Source: Candidatus Obscuribacterales bacterium (lineage in GTDB: Bacteria; Cyanobacteriota; Vampirovibrionia; Obscuribacterales; Obscuribacteraceae). From it: a stretch of DNA of 64,000 nt. The position numbers and the translations under genes were made by a program. The stretch covers positions 1-64,000 of the forward strand of contig JARLHI010000057.1 in the NCBI GenBank assembly GCA_031292355.1, read 5' to 3'. Below are positions 38,058 through 47,497 of this stretch, one piece after another. The notes beneath the pieces are model-generated. The model did no database searches. It saw only the letters and a list, made by a program, of their open reading frames with translations, and had not been told where the DNA came from. How positions within the stretch are numbered: the stretch's first letter is position 1; every line of letters starts with the position of its first letter.

Positions 38058-40037
38058 TTAAACAGTCGCAGTTGGTGCCTGTATAAAATTTAGAGCATCT
38101 GGATTTTCAATCGACGATGTATCGCCAACTGCCTGCCCCAGATAAGCCCTGCGGATTGAACCGCGCACGATTTTGCCAGAACGCGTCTTGGGTAGAGCTG
38201 GCAGTTGATGAATTTTTTCTGGCTTCAAGACGGCACCAAGTCGTTGACCAACCAGAGCTTTCAATTCAGCTTCAATTGTGTCGTTGTATTGTTCATTTGG
38301 GCCAAGCACAATAAAGCAGATTAGCCCCTCACCTTTAATTTCGTGGGGCACGCCGATAACAGCAGCCTCTGCGACTCTTACGTGTTCGACCAGAATAGAC
38401 TCGACTTCGCCTGGCCCCACTCTCTTGCCGGCGACTTTAATTGTGTCATCCGAACGACCAAACAAAAACCATGAACCATCTTCGTCAATTTTTGCCCAGT
38501 CTCCGTGATACCAAACACCAGGAAATTTGCTGAAATAAGTATCGATGTATCGCTCGGAGTCTCCGAGAAAGCCCTTCGTCATCGAGGGTGAGGGCTTTTT
38601 GCAGACAAGATGACCAATTGAATTGTGAACAGAATTGCCGGCTTCGTCAAAGACATCAATAGCCATACCAAGTCCTGGAGCACCCAGAGAACAAGCTTTC
38701 AACGGCATCACTGGCAGTGGCAACAGTAAGCAACCAACTACTTCGGTGCCACCAGATATATTGATAATCGGACAGCGCTTACCACCTACTTTATCGAAGA
38801 ACCACATATAACTTTCCTGGTCCCACGGCTCGCCAGTTGAGCCAAGCATACGCAAGGTACTCAAATCATGTTTTTTCACCCATGACTCATCTTCTGCCTT
38901 AAGCACACGAATGGCCGTTGGGCTCACACCTAATGTACTGACTTTATGCTTTTCAACGATTTCCCAGATTCTATCTGGATTTGGATAAGTCGGTGCACCT
39001 TCGAAAATTACCATTGTGCCGCCCCAGAAAGAGACACCCATCATTTCCCATGGACCCATCATCCAGCCAATATCAGTTACCCAGAAAAATACGTCTTCTG
39101 GTTGCACGTCAAAAGAAAAACCAAGTTCTTTGGCAATCTGGGCCATGGCGCCTGCGTGCGTATGAACACAACCTTTTGGTTTACCAGTTGTGCCTGATGT
39201 ATATAAGTACATGGAAGGATGTTCAGCGGGCAAATCCATTCGAGTTGGCAAAGGCTCGACCGATTCCATGATTTCGTGGAACCAGATATCGCGTTTGTCA
39301 TCCCATTTAACGTCTGCATTGCAATGTTTCAAAACAACCACATGCTCAAGCATTGGTAGTGCGGCTGCGGCAATATCGGCGTCACCTTTAATATTGATTT
39401 TCTTGCCCTTGCGCAAACCAGCGTCTGACGTAAACAGAACGCGAGCCTTGGCGTCGTCCATACGGCTAGTCAATGCCTGAGCGCCAAAACCACTGAATAC
39501 CGGCACTGCGACCGCGCCATATTTAAGGCAGCCAAATAATACTGCTACCACTTCTGGTACCATTGGCATATAGATGCCAACTGCGTCCCCAGCTTTCACT
39601 CCAAGTTTTGCGAGCACACCTGCCACTCGCCCCGCCATATCATTCAATTCGCCATAAGTTAGTGACCGACTCGAAGACTGCTCGCCTTCCCAGATTAAGG
39701 CAATATGGTCACGACCAACAGAACGACGCGCTCCCGCTTGCTTGCCAGCTTCCAGATGCCAGTCCAGGCAATTATAGGCGGCGTTAAATTCGCCTCCTAC
39801 AAACCACTTCGTCCAGGGAAAACCTTGAGTTGTGTCCTGCAGAGTGTCATATGGTTTGTTCCACTGGAAACCCATAAACTCCAGAGCATTCTGCCAAAAC
39901 CAATCGGTGTCTTCAGTTGAGCGTGTGATCAACTCTTTCCAGTCTTTCACACCCACTTTTTTCATGAAGTCGACGATCCGACAATTGAGATATTCACCGC
40001 TGGGTTGCCAAATAACGTCAGTCATGGTCGTATTCAT
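38058..40037 (-). CDS. Acyl-CoA synthetase, AMP-forming (acetate/propionate-like)
   Basis: The 659-residue adenylating enzyme activates a carboxylic acid to its CoA ester. It has the P-loop-like YTSGTTGKPKGCVHTHAG, the A5/A8 boxes YHGDWAKIDEDGSWFLFGRS and TIKVAGKRVGPGEVES, and the acetylatable lysine in LPKTRSGKIVRGSIRRAYLG. The N-terminal FNAAYNCLDWHLEAG resembles acetyl-CoA synthetase, but the A5 region reads SGGTEVVGC, not YWQTETGG as in true Acs. So the acyl group is likely acetate, propionate or a similar short acid, but is uncertain. It is divergent from the permease gene at 40171. Confidence 0.85.
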   Translation of the reverse strand: MNTTMTDVIWQPSGEYLNCRIVDFMKKVGVKDWKELITRSTEDTDWFWQNALEFMGFQWNKPYDTLQDTTQGFPWTKWFVGGEFNAAYNCLDWHLEAGKQAGARRSVGRDHIALIWEGEQSSSRSLTYGELNDMAGRVAGVLAKLGVKAGDAVGIYMPMVPEVVAVLFGCLKYGAVAVPVFSGFGAQALTSRMDDAKARVLFTSDAGLRKGKKINIKGDADIAAAALPMLEHVVVLKHCNADVKWDDKRDIWFHEIMESVEPLPTRMDLPAEHPSMYLYTSGTTGKPKGCVHTHAGAMAQIAKELGFSFDVQPEDVFFWVTDIGWMMGPWEMMGVSFWGGTMVIFEGAPTYPNPDRIWEIVEKHKVSTLGVSPTAIRVLKAEDESWVKKHDLSTLRMLGSTGEPWDQESYMWFFDKVGGKRCPIINISGGTEVVGCLLLPLPVMPLKACSLGAPGLGMAIDVFDEAGNSVHNSIGHLVCKKPSPSMTKGFLGDSERYIDTYFSKFPGVWYHGDWAKIDEDGSWFLFGRSDDTIKVAGKRVGPGEVESILVEHVRVAEAAVIGVPHEIKGEGLICFIVLGPNEQYNDTIEAELKALVGQRLGAVLKPEKIHQLPALPKTRSGKIVRGSIRRAYLGQAVGDTSSIENPDALNFIQAPTATV

Positions 40038-40170
40038 TTACCATTTACTCGCATGTTGTGGGAATGAGATATCGATTCTACTACCTTGACACCGCGCTTG
40101 AGACGTTCGATCATTTCGAAGCCTGCCTTTTTGCCCGGTTTTGAATGAAATATAAGCAGAAATTTTCGCA

Positions 40171-41577
40171 ATGCTGATTGGCGTCGCTTGCCTACTAGTC
40201 TTTTTATTGATGGCTCTCCTTATGTACTCAAGGAGGCTGTCAGCGTTACTGGCACTGCCTTTGATGGCCGTTGTCATCGCCGTTATTGCTCAAATTCCAG
40301 CTCCAGAGATTGTTTCCAAGGTGTTAAATGAAGGCGCGTTAAAGTTGAACGCAACTTACACGACCACCATGTTCGGGGCGATGCTTGCCGAATTGATGAA
40401 CAAACAAGGCATCGCCAAGTCACTCGTGCGCTGGGTAGCAGAATTTGCTGGAGACAATCCGTTCCTGTTAGCGGTCATTTTGACACTCACTACAGCGCTT
40501 CTATTCTCGACTCTGGGCGGACTCGGAGCAGTGATCATGGTCGGTACCATCGTATTGCCTGTGATGCTTTCATTAGGAATTGCTAATATCGTCGCCGGTT
40601 CACTATTCCTTTTTGGTATTAGCCTTGGTGGCTTGTTCAATATCTCCGGCTGGCAACTCTATTCAGACGTTCTCAAAATCCAACCAGCCGCGATTATCGC
40701 GTTCGTCGTGCCGCTTTCGCTGATTACAGCTTTTACGATTTTGTGTCTTCTTACGCTCGAACTACGCAGCTGGAAAAACTGGAAATACCTGGTTTCTTTC
40801 ACCTCACTACTGGCTGCGGCCGGATTTTGGATTTACAAAAATCACAGTCAGGAAAGTGCGTCTACCGCGGCCGCCGTATGTGATAACAATTCGGTCATTG
40901 GTTTTGGCATTTTGCTCTTAGTTCTTGCGGCGATTGCTCTGTATCGACAAAAAGCGGATGCTCAAAGCAATCCTGGCATAGCTTTGATCACTCCGCTTGT
41001 GCCATTGTTTCTGGTGCTTTGTTTTCACTGGGCTTTTATACCGGCTTTCATGGCAGGACTGGCTTTTGGCACTCTGGTTACTTGGAAGCGCAATTCTATA
41101 AATGTCCTCACTCGCTCCATTATCGATGGAATCACAGCTGTAATTCCTGCCGTATGCTTGATGATGGGAATTGGCATGTTGATAAACGCAGTCAGTCATA
41201 AAGCTGTGACAGCGTCGATACAGCCAATTCTGACCCAGGTGATTCCCACACACGCTTTGCCTTATGTGATCGTTTTTTCTTTGATTGCACCCCTTGCACT
41301 CTATCGGGGGCCTTTGAGTCTCTGGGGCATGGGCTCGGGACTGGTATCACTGGTGCAAAAAGCGACCACTTTAACAAGTCCAGCCATAATGGCTATGCTT
41401 TTATCTGTGGGTACATTGCAGGGTGTCTGCGACCCCACTAACACCCAAAACATCTGGGTCGCTACGTATCTTGGTACCGACACTCAAGTAATTTTGAAAA
41501 AAACTATCCCCTACGCCTGGGTAATTGCAGTTGGTGGTTTGATTCTGGCGGTAGCGTTTGGCTATGTGCCAATTTGA
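40171..41577 (+). CDS. Ion-transporter-superfamily permease, substrate unknown
   Basis: The 468-residue protein has about 12 membrane helices in two halves. Each half has a re-entrant-like Gly-rich loop: TALLFSTLGGLGAVIMVG near residue 110 and the C-terminal LSVGTLQGVCDPTNTQNIW, typical of the IT/GntP-CitMHS group of organic anion carriers. The GVCDPTNTQN box near the end may contribute to substrate or ion binding. It is 11 bases before the hydantoinase-like gene and likely in one operon, so a cyclic amide or organic acid such as 5-oxoproline is a possible substrate (inference only). Confidence 0.75.
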   Translation: MLIGVACLLVFLLMALLMYSRRLSALLALPLMAVVIAVIAQIPAPEIVSKVLNEGALKLNATYTTTMFGAMLAELMNKQGIAKSLVRWVAEFAGDNPFLLAVILTLTTALLFSTLGGLGAVIMVGTIVLPVMLSLGIANIVAGSLFLFGISLGGLFNISGWQLYSDVLKIQPAAIIAFVVPLSLITAFTILCLLTLELRSWKNWKYLVSFTSLLAAAGFWIYKNHSQESASTAAAVCDNNSVIGFGILLLVLAAIALYRQKADAQSNPGIALITPLVPLFLVLCFHWAFIPAFMAGLAFGTLVTWKRNSINVLTRSIIDGITAVIPAVCLMMGIGMLINAVSHKAVTASIQPILTQVIPTHALPYVIVFSLIAPLALYRGPLSLWGMGSGLVSLVQKATTLTSPAIMAMLLSVGTLQGVCDPTNTQNIWVATYLGTDTQVILKKTIPYAWVIAVGGLILAVAFGYVPI

Positions 41578-41588
41578 GATAACGGAAA

Positions 41589-43769
41589 ATGTCATCAGCA
41601 GAAAGCTCAATCGAAAAAAAAGTACGAATCGGCATTGACGTCGGGGGCACATTTACACACGCTGTTGCTCTCGACTCGCTTACTTTGACACTGCTCGGTC
41701 ATATCAAAGTGCCAACGACCCATCAAGCAAAAGAAGGAGTGGCTCTTGGTATTGTGCAATCTCTGGAGCAATTATTGGCTCAGACAAAAATCCAGCCATC
41801 TCAAGTTTCATTCATTGCCCACAGCACAACACAAGCGACCAACGCCTTGCTTGAAGGAGACGTAGCTAAAGTTGGCATCATCGCTCTAGGCAACGGTGCA
41901 AGCGCTCTGATGGTGAAACAGGCAAGCAATCTAGGTAAAGTCGAAATAGCAGCTGGCAAATTCATTGAAACACTTTTTCGATTCATTGATACCAAAGATT
42001 CCAAAACTTCGCTCGACGATGACTCGATTAAAAAGACGCTGAGCGAACTAACAGAACAAGGATGCAAAGCAATAGCCGTAACGGAAGGTTTTTCTGTTGA
42101 CGATCCAGCCAATGAAAATAAAGTTCTAAACATTGCGCGCTCAATGGGATTGTTAGCAACTTCAGGCGCTGAAGTCAGCCAGCTCTACGGTCTCAAAGTA
42201 CGTACAAGAACTGCAGTAATCAATGCTTCTATGCTCCCCAAAATGCTCGAAAGCGCCAATATGACTGAAAGCAGTGTACGAGCAGCAGGCATTTCCGCAC
42301 CATTAATGATTATGCGCTCGGATGGCGGAGTCATGGACATTGAAGCCATGCGCAAACGACCGATTTTAACCATGCTGTCTGGACCAGCGGCAGGCGTTGC
42401 CGCGGCAACGATGTTCTTGCGCATCTCGGATGGCATTTTCGTAGAAGTGGGCGGCACGAGCACCGATATTTCGGCTATAGCGAATGGCCGAGCGCTCGTC
42501 AAAGGCGGTGAGATAGGCGGTAATAAAGTCTATATGCGCACTCTCGATGTGCGCACACTTGGTGTTGCCGGTGGTTCTATGCTCAGAGTCAAGGAGCAAA
42601 AAATCATCGATGTCGGGCCACGCAGCGCTCACATCGCCGGTCTTGGTTATGTCTCGTTCGTCGAGAGTCTCAAGTCGCCGTCTCTAGAAAACGTACAGCC
42701 ACTGAATTCCGGTCCATCTGACTATGTTGCAATCAAGTCCGATTCTGAAATTCCAAATTTGTGCCTAACTCCTACGTGCGCCGCAAATTTATTAGATTTA
42801 GTTCCAGCCGACAATTGCGCTATCGGCAACAAAACAGCTATCACCGAAGCTTTTGACTTGCTCGGCAAAAAGCTCTCTAAATCAGGCAAAGAAACCGCCG
42901 AGGAAATTTTACATATTGCTGCGCAAAAATGTATTCCGACCATAAAAGCGATGCTGAAAGAATACAAACTAGATAAAGAGATGGTCACATTAGTAGGCGG
43001 CGGCGGCGGAGCTGCAGCCATTGTTCCAGCGGTTGCCAAAGAGCTTGAAATGAAATTCGAAATTGCTCAGCATGCAGACGTCATCTCAGCTATTGGCGTC
43101 GCTTTAGCGTTGATTCGCGAAACGGTTGAACGACAGATTGCCAATCCCACTAAAGAAGATATATTGCGTTTAAGACACGAGGCCGGCGAAGCCGTGATGA
43201 AGATGGGAGCAGAGCCGTCGACAGTAGAAGTGCATTTAGAAATTGATAATCGAACAAACATTGTGCGCGCCACCGCTTATGGTGCGACAAAGATTTCGCA
43301 AACCGACACACAGGCTCGAACTCTCGCTGATGAGCAGATGCTCGAAATAGCGGCAGGCTCGCTAAAAACGCAGCCTACCGCGGTAAAAAAAGAAGCTGAT
43401 TCCAGTTTCTACCACGTCTTTTCGGCAAAAAAAGAAATAAAACAATTGCTTGGTCTATTGAAACGAGAAGTGACAGCTTATCGAGTAATTGATCAAGCCG
43501 GCAGCGTCCGACTGCAAAGTCAAAACGGTCAAGTTGCACAATGCAGTGTCGGTCAAGCCGAAGACAGCATCGTCTCATTGATAGAAAAATACGCCCACTG
43601 GGGCGATGCTGGAAAAGTCATTCCAAACATACTTTTGCTGCAAGGCGCCAAGATCATCGACTTGTCAGGGTTGCTGGATACAGAACAAGTGTTGGCAGTG
43701 GCGAAAACAGAATTGGAAAGTTTACCGGCCGATGAAAAAATCGTCGTACTTGCTCAGTTGAATCACTAA
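41589..43769 (+). CDS. Hydantoinase/oxoprolinase HyuA-like ATPase
   Basis: The 726-residue protein has the ATP-grasp-like HyuA layout: N-terminal RIGIDVGGTFTHAVALDS, HSTTQATNALLEGDVAKVG, the central FVEVGGTSTDISAIANGRAL and GGEIGGNKVYMRTLDVRTLG, then VGGGGGAAAIVPAVA. After about residue 510 an extra region of 210 residues is not of the usual N-methylhydantoinase type. No hyuB gene (the usual partner) is adjacent; the next gene is a DUF309 protein. It may hydrolyse a cyclic amide with ATP, or have another role such as acetone-carboxylase-like activation. The permease directly upstream suggests a nutrient pathway. Confidence 0.82.
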   Translation: MSSAESSIEKKVRIGIDVGGTFTHAVALDSLTLTLLGHIKVPTTHQAKEGVALGIVQSLEQLLAQTKIQPSQVSFIAHSTTQATNALLEGDVAKVGIIALGNGASALMVKQASNLGKVEIAAGKFIETLFRFIDTKDSKTSLDDDSIKKTLSELTEQGCKAIAVTEGFSVDDPANENKVLNIARSMGLLATSGAEVSQLYGLKVRTRTAVINASMLPKMLESANMTESSVRAAGISAPLMIMRSDGGVMDIEAMRKRPILTMLSGPAAGVAAATMFLRISDGIFVEVGGTSTDISAIANGRALVKGGEIGGNKVYMRTLDVRTLGVAGGSMLRVKEQKIIDVGPRSAHIAGLGYVSFVESLKSPSLENVQPLNSGPSDYVAIKSDSEIPNLCLTPTCAANLLDLVPADNCAIGNKTAITEAFDLLGKKLSKSGKETAEEILHIAAQKCIPTIKAMLKEYKLDKEMVTLVGGGGGAAAIVPAVAKELEMKFEIAQHADVISAIGVALALIRETVERQIANPTKEDILRLRHEAGEAVMKMGAEPSTVEVHLEIDNRTNIVRATAYGATKISQTDTQARTLADEQMLEIAAGSLKTQPTAVKKEADSSFYHVFSAKKEIKQLLGLLKREVTAYRVIDQAGSVRLQSQNGQVAQCSVGQAEDSIVSLIEKYAHWGDAGKVIPNILLLQGAKIIDLSGLLDTEQVLAVAKTELESLPADEKIVVLAQLNH

Positions 43770-43773
43770 TGAC

Positions 43774-44187
43774 ATGGAATTTTGCTTGATGAAAGACTTC
43801 CAAACAGATTTCCAAGAACAATTTGCAAAAGGTATCACTGAATTCAACTCAGGCCACTTTTTTGATTGCCATGAAACGCTCGAAGCACTATGGATGACTT
43901 TTGCAGGTGCCGAGCGAGAACTTATTCAAGGATTGATCCAGATATCAGTAGGCTATTTTCATCTATCCAGAAATAACCAGGTAGGTGCCTTGAAACTCTT
44001 TAAAAGGGGTCTTGCGAGAATCGACAAATATCCTGACAAAACCCTATCAATTGGGGTGGATGAACTTAGTCAAGCAGTACAAAAAACAGTAAAAGCGCTA
44101 AACTCGCAAGACAATTTGCAAAAAAGCGGGCACATAGTTGACACTAAGAGCATTGACTACCCGGTTATCAAATTTGACTGGGCATAA
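43774..44187 (+). CDS. DUF309 protein
   Basis: The 137-residue product contains the DUF309 helical domain: FNSGHFFDCHETLEALWMTFAGAERELIQGL and YFHLSRNNQVGALKLFKRGLARI. The conserved HE and the GL-Q motif (LIQGLIQISVGYFH) may form a metal or RNA-binding site; the family's function is unknown, although it is widespread in cyanobacteria and plants. The gene follows the HyuA-like gene by 4 bases. The start could be ATG 43774 or ATG 43789, the latter removing MEFCL. Confidence 0.83.
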   Translation: MEFCLMKDFQTDFQEQFAKGITEFNSGHFFDCHETLEALWMTFAGAERELIQGLIQISVGYFHLSRNNQVGALKLFKRGLARIDKYPDKTLSIGVDELSQAVQKTVKALNSQDNLQKSGHIVDTKSIDYPVIKFDWA

Positions 44188-44291
44188 AGTTGTTCAAAAG
44201 CTTTGAAGCAGTTATTATCTCAGGGCTTGCTAAACTGCAAAAACAATAGTCTCGAAACGAGCCCGGACCAGTCTCAAGAAAGTCAGAACCA

Positions 44292-45209
44292 TTGAAAACC
44301 AGCCACAATATTTTAGTAGTTGACGATGAACAAGCACACACAATGCTTATCTCCGAACTACTTCGCAAAGCAGGCTACGCCGTAGCTTCAGCCACCGACC
44401 CATTTAAAGCGCTGGCTGCGGCGAAAGTACGCACACCAGATCTAGTCGTACTCGACCTGCATATGCCACTCATGGGTGGAATGGACGTTTTTGACCGACT
44501 CAGAGCAGAAGAGCGCACACGTCACATTCCGATAATATTTCTAGGTGGAAAAGATAAAGAAATCCCGCCCTTTAGACTTGACGAGCCTAATAGCGAAGAC
44601 GTTCTCTTCAAGCCCTTCGAGCCCAATGAGCTGCTATCTCGGGTACGCAGCCTACTCAAAGTAAAAGCGCTCAGAGACGAACTCAGACGTAAAGAGGAAC
44701 AAATCAACGAATTGAGCCTCGTTGATCCCCTGACCAATTTAAAAACGCCAAGGTATTTAGAAGAATACATGCGCAGTGGCTTGAAACAAGCCAGACGCTA
44801 CAACTTGCCACTGAGCGTGGTGGTACTTGAAATCGATCAACTGCACGAAATTGTTGGCGCTATTGGGCAAACGGCCACGGACGCAATCATCTCCAATCTG
44901 GCCAAACTTTTGAATCAACAGATGCGTGATTCAGACATTATTGTCAGGACCGGACTGTTCGAATTTACAATTGTTTTGCCGGCGACCAATGTGCAAGGTT
45001 GCATTGAAGTTGCCGAGCGCCTGCGCAATCGTATAGCCATGAACGATTTTCACGGTGCCAAGCAAGAGCTGGCCATTACTGTCAGTCTGGGTATTTGTGA
45101 ATTCAAACGCGAAATGGATGACGAGGGCCGAACTCTCATGTCGCACGCTCGAGCAGCGCTGACTCAAGCCCATCAAAGTGGCGGCAATCTCACCCTTAAG
45201 GCCGAATAG
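44292..45209 (+). CDS. Response regulator with degenerate GGDEF domain
   Basis: The 305-residue protein has an N-terminal receiver (D55 phosphoacceptor in LVVLDLHMPLMGGMDVF; K107 in LFKPFEP) and a C-terminal GGDEF domain (about 142-300). The active-site motif reads G221-L-F-E-F225, not GGDEF, and the first metal-binding Asp is Glu180. The inhibitory RxxD site R212-D-S-D215, five residues before, is intact. Such proteins are usually inactive as cyclases and can bind c-di-GMP. Translation seems to start at TTG 44292, the only possible codon for a full receiver domain. It is followed by tRNA-Pro. Confidence 0.87.
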   Translation: MKTSHNILVVDDEQAHTMLISELLRKAGYAVASATDPFKALAAAKVRTPDLVVLDLHMPLMGGMDVFDRLRAEERTRHIPIIFLGGKDKEIPPFRLDEPNSEDVLFKPFEPNELLSRVRSLLKVKALRDELRRKEEQINELSLVDPLTNLKTPRYLEEYMRSGLKQARRYNLPLSVVVLEIDQLHEIVGAIGQTATDAIISNLAKLLNQQMRDSDIIVRTGLFEFTIVLPATNVQGCIEVAERLRNRIAMNDFHGAKQELAITVSLGICEFKREMDDEGRTLMSHARAALTQAHQSGGNLTLKAE

Positions 45210-45246
45210 TTTTTGAACTTCCTACATGCTAAAATTTCTGGCAGAT

Positions 45247-45320
45247 CGGGGCGTAGCGCAGCTTGGTAGCGTGTCCGTTTCGGGTGCGGAAGGCCGGAGG
45301 TTCAAATCCTCTCGCCCCGA
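45247..45320 (+). tRNA. tRNA-Pro (CGG)
   Basis: The 74-base sequence folds into a cloverleaf. The acceptor stem is CGGGGCG/CGCCCCG with discriminator A, the D arm is GTAGCGCAGCTTGGTAGCG, the anticodon stem-loop TCCGT-TTCGGGT-GCGGA places CGG at positions 34-36, and the T arm is GGAGGTTCAAATCCTCT. CCA is not encoded. It reads CCG codons. Confidence 0.96.
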
Positions 45321-45368
45321 TTTTCCTCACTGAATCAAAGTTCCATATAAAGACCTTTTGGCAGGCTA

Positions 45369-45998
45369 ATGCTCTCTTATCTGCGCGGCAAGATTCATTC
45401 TAAAGAGATAAGTGGTGGTCCTGTCGATAAATTAGTCATGGAAGTCGGCGATATCGGCTTCGAACTGTCGGTTTCGCGACGCACTTTAACATTGCTTGGT
45501 CAGCCGGGTGACGAGGCAACGATTTACACGGCTTTAAGCATTCGCGAAACAGAATGGAATATTTTCGGTTTCGCTTCAATTGACGAAAAGCAGATGTTCA
45601 CTCTGTTGCAGTCAGTGACTGGCATTGGTCCAAAGTCAGCGATTGCTCTGGTTGGAACACTGGGGCCTCAACAACTGGCAGCAGCCATTCTCAGCGAAGA
45701 CCAAAAAATGATTACCCAGGCTCCAGGAGTCGGAGCCAAAGTGGCTCAACGCATTATTCTGGAATTGAAGACAAAAGTCGAAGAGTGGCAAAGTCAAAAA
45801 GGTGTCGAAGGTATTCCTAAAGGATCCGCTTATAGCGCTGCGACTGAGGAGGTGCGCTCCATATTAGAAGGGCTTGGATATACGCCTTCTGAGATAGCGG
45901 GCGCTTTGAAAAAGGCTCAAGATGAAGCTGTCGACAACGATGTTGAACTGCTGGTGCGATTCAGTCTGAAGACACTTGGAGCGGCCGCTAAGTCTTGA
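45369..45998 (+). CDS. ruvA: Holliday junction DNA helicase subunit RuvA
   Basis: The 209-residue protein tetramerises on Holliday junctions and loads RuvB. It starts MLSYLRGKIHSKEIS (oligonucleotide-binding domain), has the two helix-hairpin-helix motifs in LLQSVTGIGPKSAIALVG and ITQAPGVGAKVAQRIILELK, and the C-terminal RuvB-contact domain EEVRSILEGLGYTPSEIAGALKKA. It is near normal length (about 200). ruvB lies 13 kb away on the other strand. Confidence 0.97.
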   Translation: MLSYLRGKIHSKEISGGPVDKLVMEVGDIGFELSVSRRTLTLLGQPGDEATIYTALSIRETEWNIFGFASIDEKQMFTLLQSVTGIGPKSAIALVGTLGPQQLAAAILSEDQKMITQAPGVGAKVAQRIILELKTKVEEWQSQKGVEGIPKGSAYSAATEEVRSILEGLGYTPSEIAGALKKAQDEAVDNDVELLVRFSLKTLGAAAKS

Positions 45999-46034
45999 AA
46001 TATTGTTTGCAACAGCAGCAATTGGACTAATCTT

Positions 46035-46817
46035 GTGAAAGCATCAGAGCAATTTTCAAAAGCTTTAAAGCCAGGTCTGACCAAAGCTTTCTTTATATTT
46101 GCCATTCTTTCTATTCCTGTATTTGGTATCAAATGGGGTGTCAGTCACAGAGACTTTGGCTGGCTCCATTTCTTTCAAAAAGTGGTCCACGTCAAGTTCT
46201 CACCAGAATCGAGCATCTGGGCGGATACTTTTAGTATCAGAGTACCGTGGCAAGAAAAAGCAGCGCTTTTAGTTTGCACATTTTTTGCTGCATACATCTC
46301 TATTCAATTAGCAGCCAATATATTCAACGAAGAAAAAATGGCATTTACTAAAAGAGATTACTGGCAAAAACCCGAACACATTTTCACAGTGGCAAGCTAT
46401 ACCTTTCTCTTTTTATACGTGGCCGCTTGCGCTTTGTGCGAACGAACAAACCTGGGAGTGATCACCGTCGAATACAGTATCGCTTCAATTTACAGAGACA
46501 TTGGAGTAGCAATATTGGTCACCGTAATGGCTTTTTTGAGTCGCTTCTTAGTTAAGCAAGCGAGCTTCAATGGCATGTTAACGCGCGATGCTCTCGCCCA
46601 TGCTTACCGTTATCTGGTCGCCGCTCTTGGCGCAATAGCCATGTGCTTTGCCACGTGGTTGCCTTTCTTTGCCCTGCCTGGAGCCTTGATAATGGTTCGC
46701 TTTGCCCTTGGTCGAATCAAAGAGATCGATTATTTGCGGACTCTATTTGCCGAGACGAACTACGGCGATAGTGAAGACGTTGACGAAAAAGCTGATTCGC
46801 CTGAGACAAACTCTTAA
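46035..46817 (+). CDS. Multispan membrane protein of unknown function
   Basis: The 260-residue product starts at GTG 46035, 36 bases after ruvA. It has five or six hydrophobic segments: TKAFFIFAILSIPVFGI, AALLVCTFFAAYISIQLAA, VASYTFLFLYVAACALCE, IYRDIGVAILVTVMAFLS, and LVAALGAIAMCFATWLPFF. The last 30 residues are acidic (DSEDVDEKADSPE), so the C-terminus is likely in the cytoplasm. No family recognised. The Trp/Phe-rich loop GVSHRDFGWLHFFQKVVHVKF near 40-60 is notable. It converges with the pilin-like gene. Confidence 0.7.
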   Translation: MKASEQFSKALKPGLTKAFFIFAILSIPVFGIKWGVSHRDFGWLHFFQKVVHVKFSPESSIWADTFSIRVPWQEKAALLVCTFFAAYISIQLAANIFNEEKMAFTKRDYWQKPEHIFTVASYTFLFLYVAACALCERTNLGVITVEYSIASIYRDIGVAILVTVMAFLSRFLVKQASFNGMLTRDALAHAYRYLVAALGAIAMCFATWLPFFALPGALIMVRFALGRIKEIDYLRTLFAETNYGDSEDVDEKADSPETNS

Positions 46818-46833
46818 ACTTATTCTCTTAGAA

Positions 46834-47466
46834 TTATTCATTCACATAGAAATTCTTGCTGACAGGATTGCGTCCTAGATTTTCCCAACTAGCAGAAGCC
46901 GCCACCGTCAATGGCACGGGGCCGTTTAAGCCGGGTACTTTGCCCTTGTTAGGATGGTCGGGATCGTCGATGCCTGGCAAACGTACGAGGAACATCGGCT
47001 GAATCTCACAGTCGACTGAAACTTGCATGACGTAACTAATTGGCGCATTGCGTCCATTGGGCAACCAATCGTTCGTCAATTCACCTGGTTTTTCAGCGAT
47101 GAACTCCATTTTCGGTATGGCTCGAACGGTGCTTGCAATCAAACGGCACTTCATATTCAGTGGCTTAACGCCACCGATGCGAATAAGCTTCGTTTCTAAT
47201 GAAGGGTCCGCCTGCAATTTGGCAAGGGCCTGACTATAAGTTTCACACAGTGATAATTGCCTGGCATAGCTTTGAATCAATTCTTGCGCGAGCAACCAGC
47301 GAATAGGCAAAATTCCCAAATCCATCAATGGCACGAAAAAGCACATGAATAAAAGCGCCAGAGCTGCCGCAAACTCAGTCATCTGTGCGCCACGCTGTCC
47401 TCTTTTATACGATTTTTTCACGGCTTGCCTTACCTTCAGGTACAATGAAATGAGCAAATTCGCCAA
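46834..47466 (-). CDS. TadE-like pseudopilin protein
   Basis: The 210-residue protein has a basic N-terminus (KSYKRGQRGAQ) and a prepilin-like helix MTEFAAALALLFMCFFVPLM with the Glu at position 5, then a soluble region with Pro-rich MFLVRLPGIDDPDHP. This is the TadE/TadF layout, with the RGA..xEFA pattern typical of flp pilus accessory proteins. It is transcribed away from a similar gene (47498), which has the same layout. Other tad genes are not in this window. Confidence 0.65.
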   Translation of the reverse strand: MANLLISLYLKVRQAVKKSYKRGQRGAQMTEFAAALALLFMCFFVPLMDLGILPIRWLLAQELIQSYARQLSLCETYSQALAKLQADPSLETKLIRIGGVKPLNMKCRLIASTVRAIPKMEFIAEKPGELTNDWLPNGRNAPISYVMQVSVDCEIQPMFLVRLPGIDDPDHPNKGKVPGLNGPVPLTVAASASWENLGRNPVSKNFYVNE

Positions 47467-47497
47467 GCATTATTATGCCTCAGAATAGCATGGTGCC

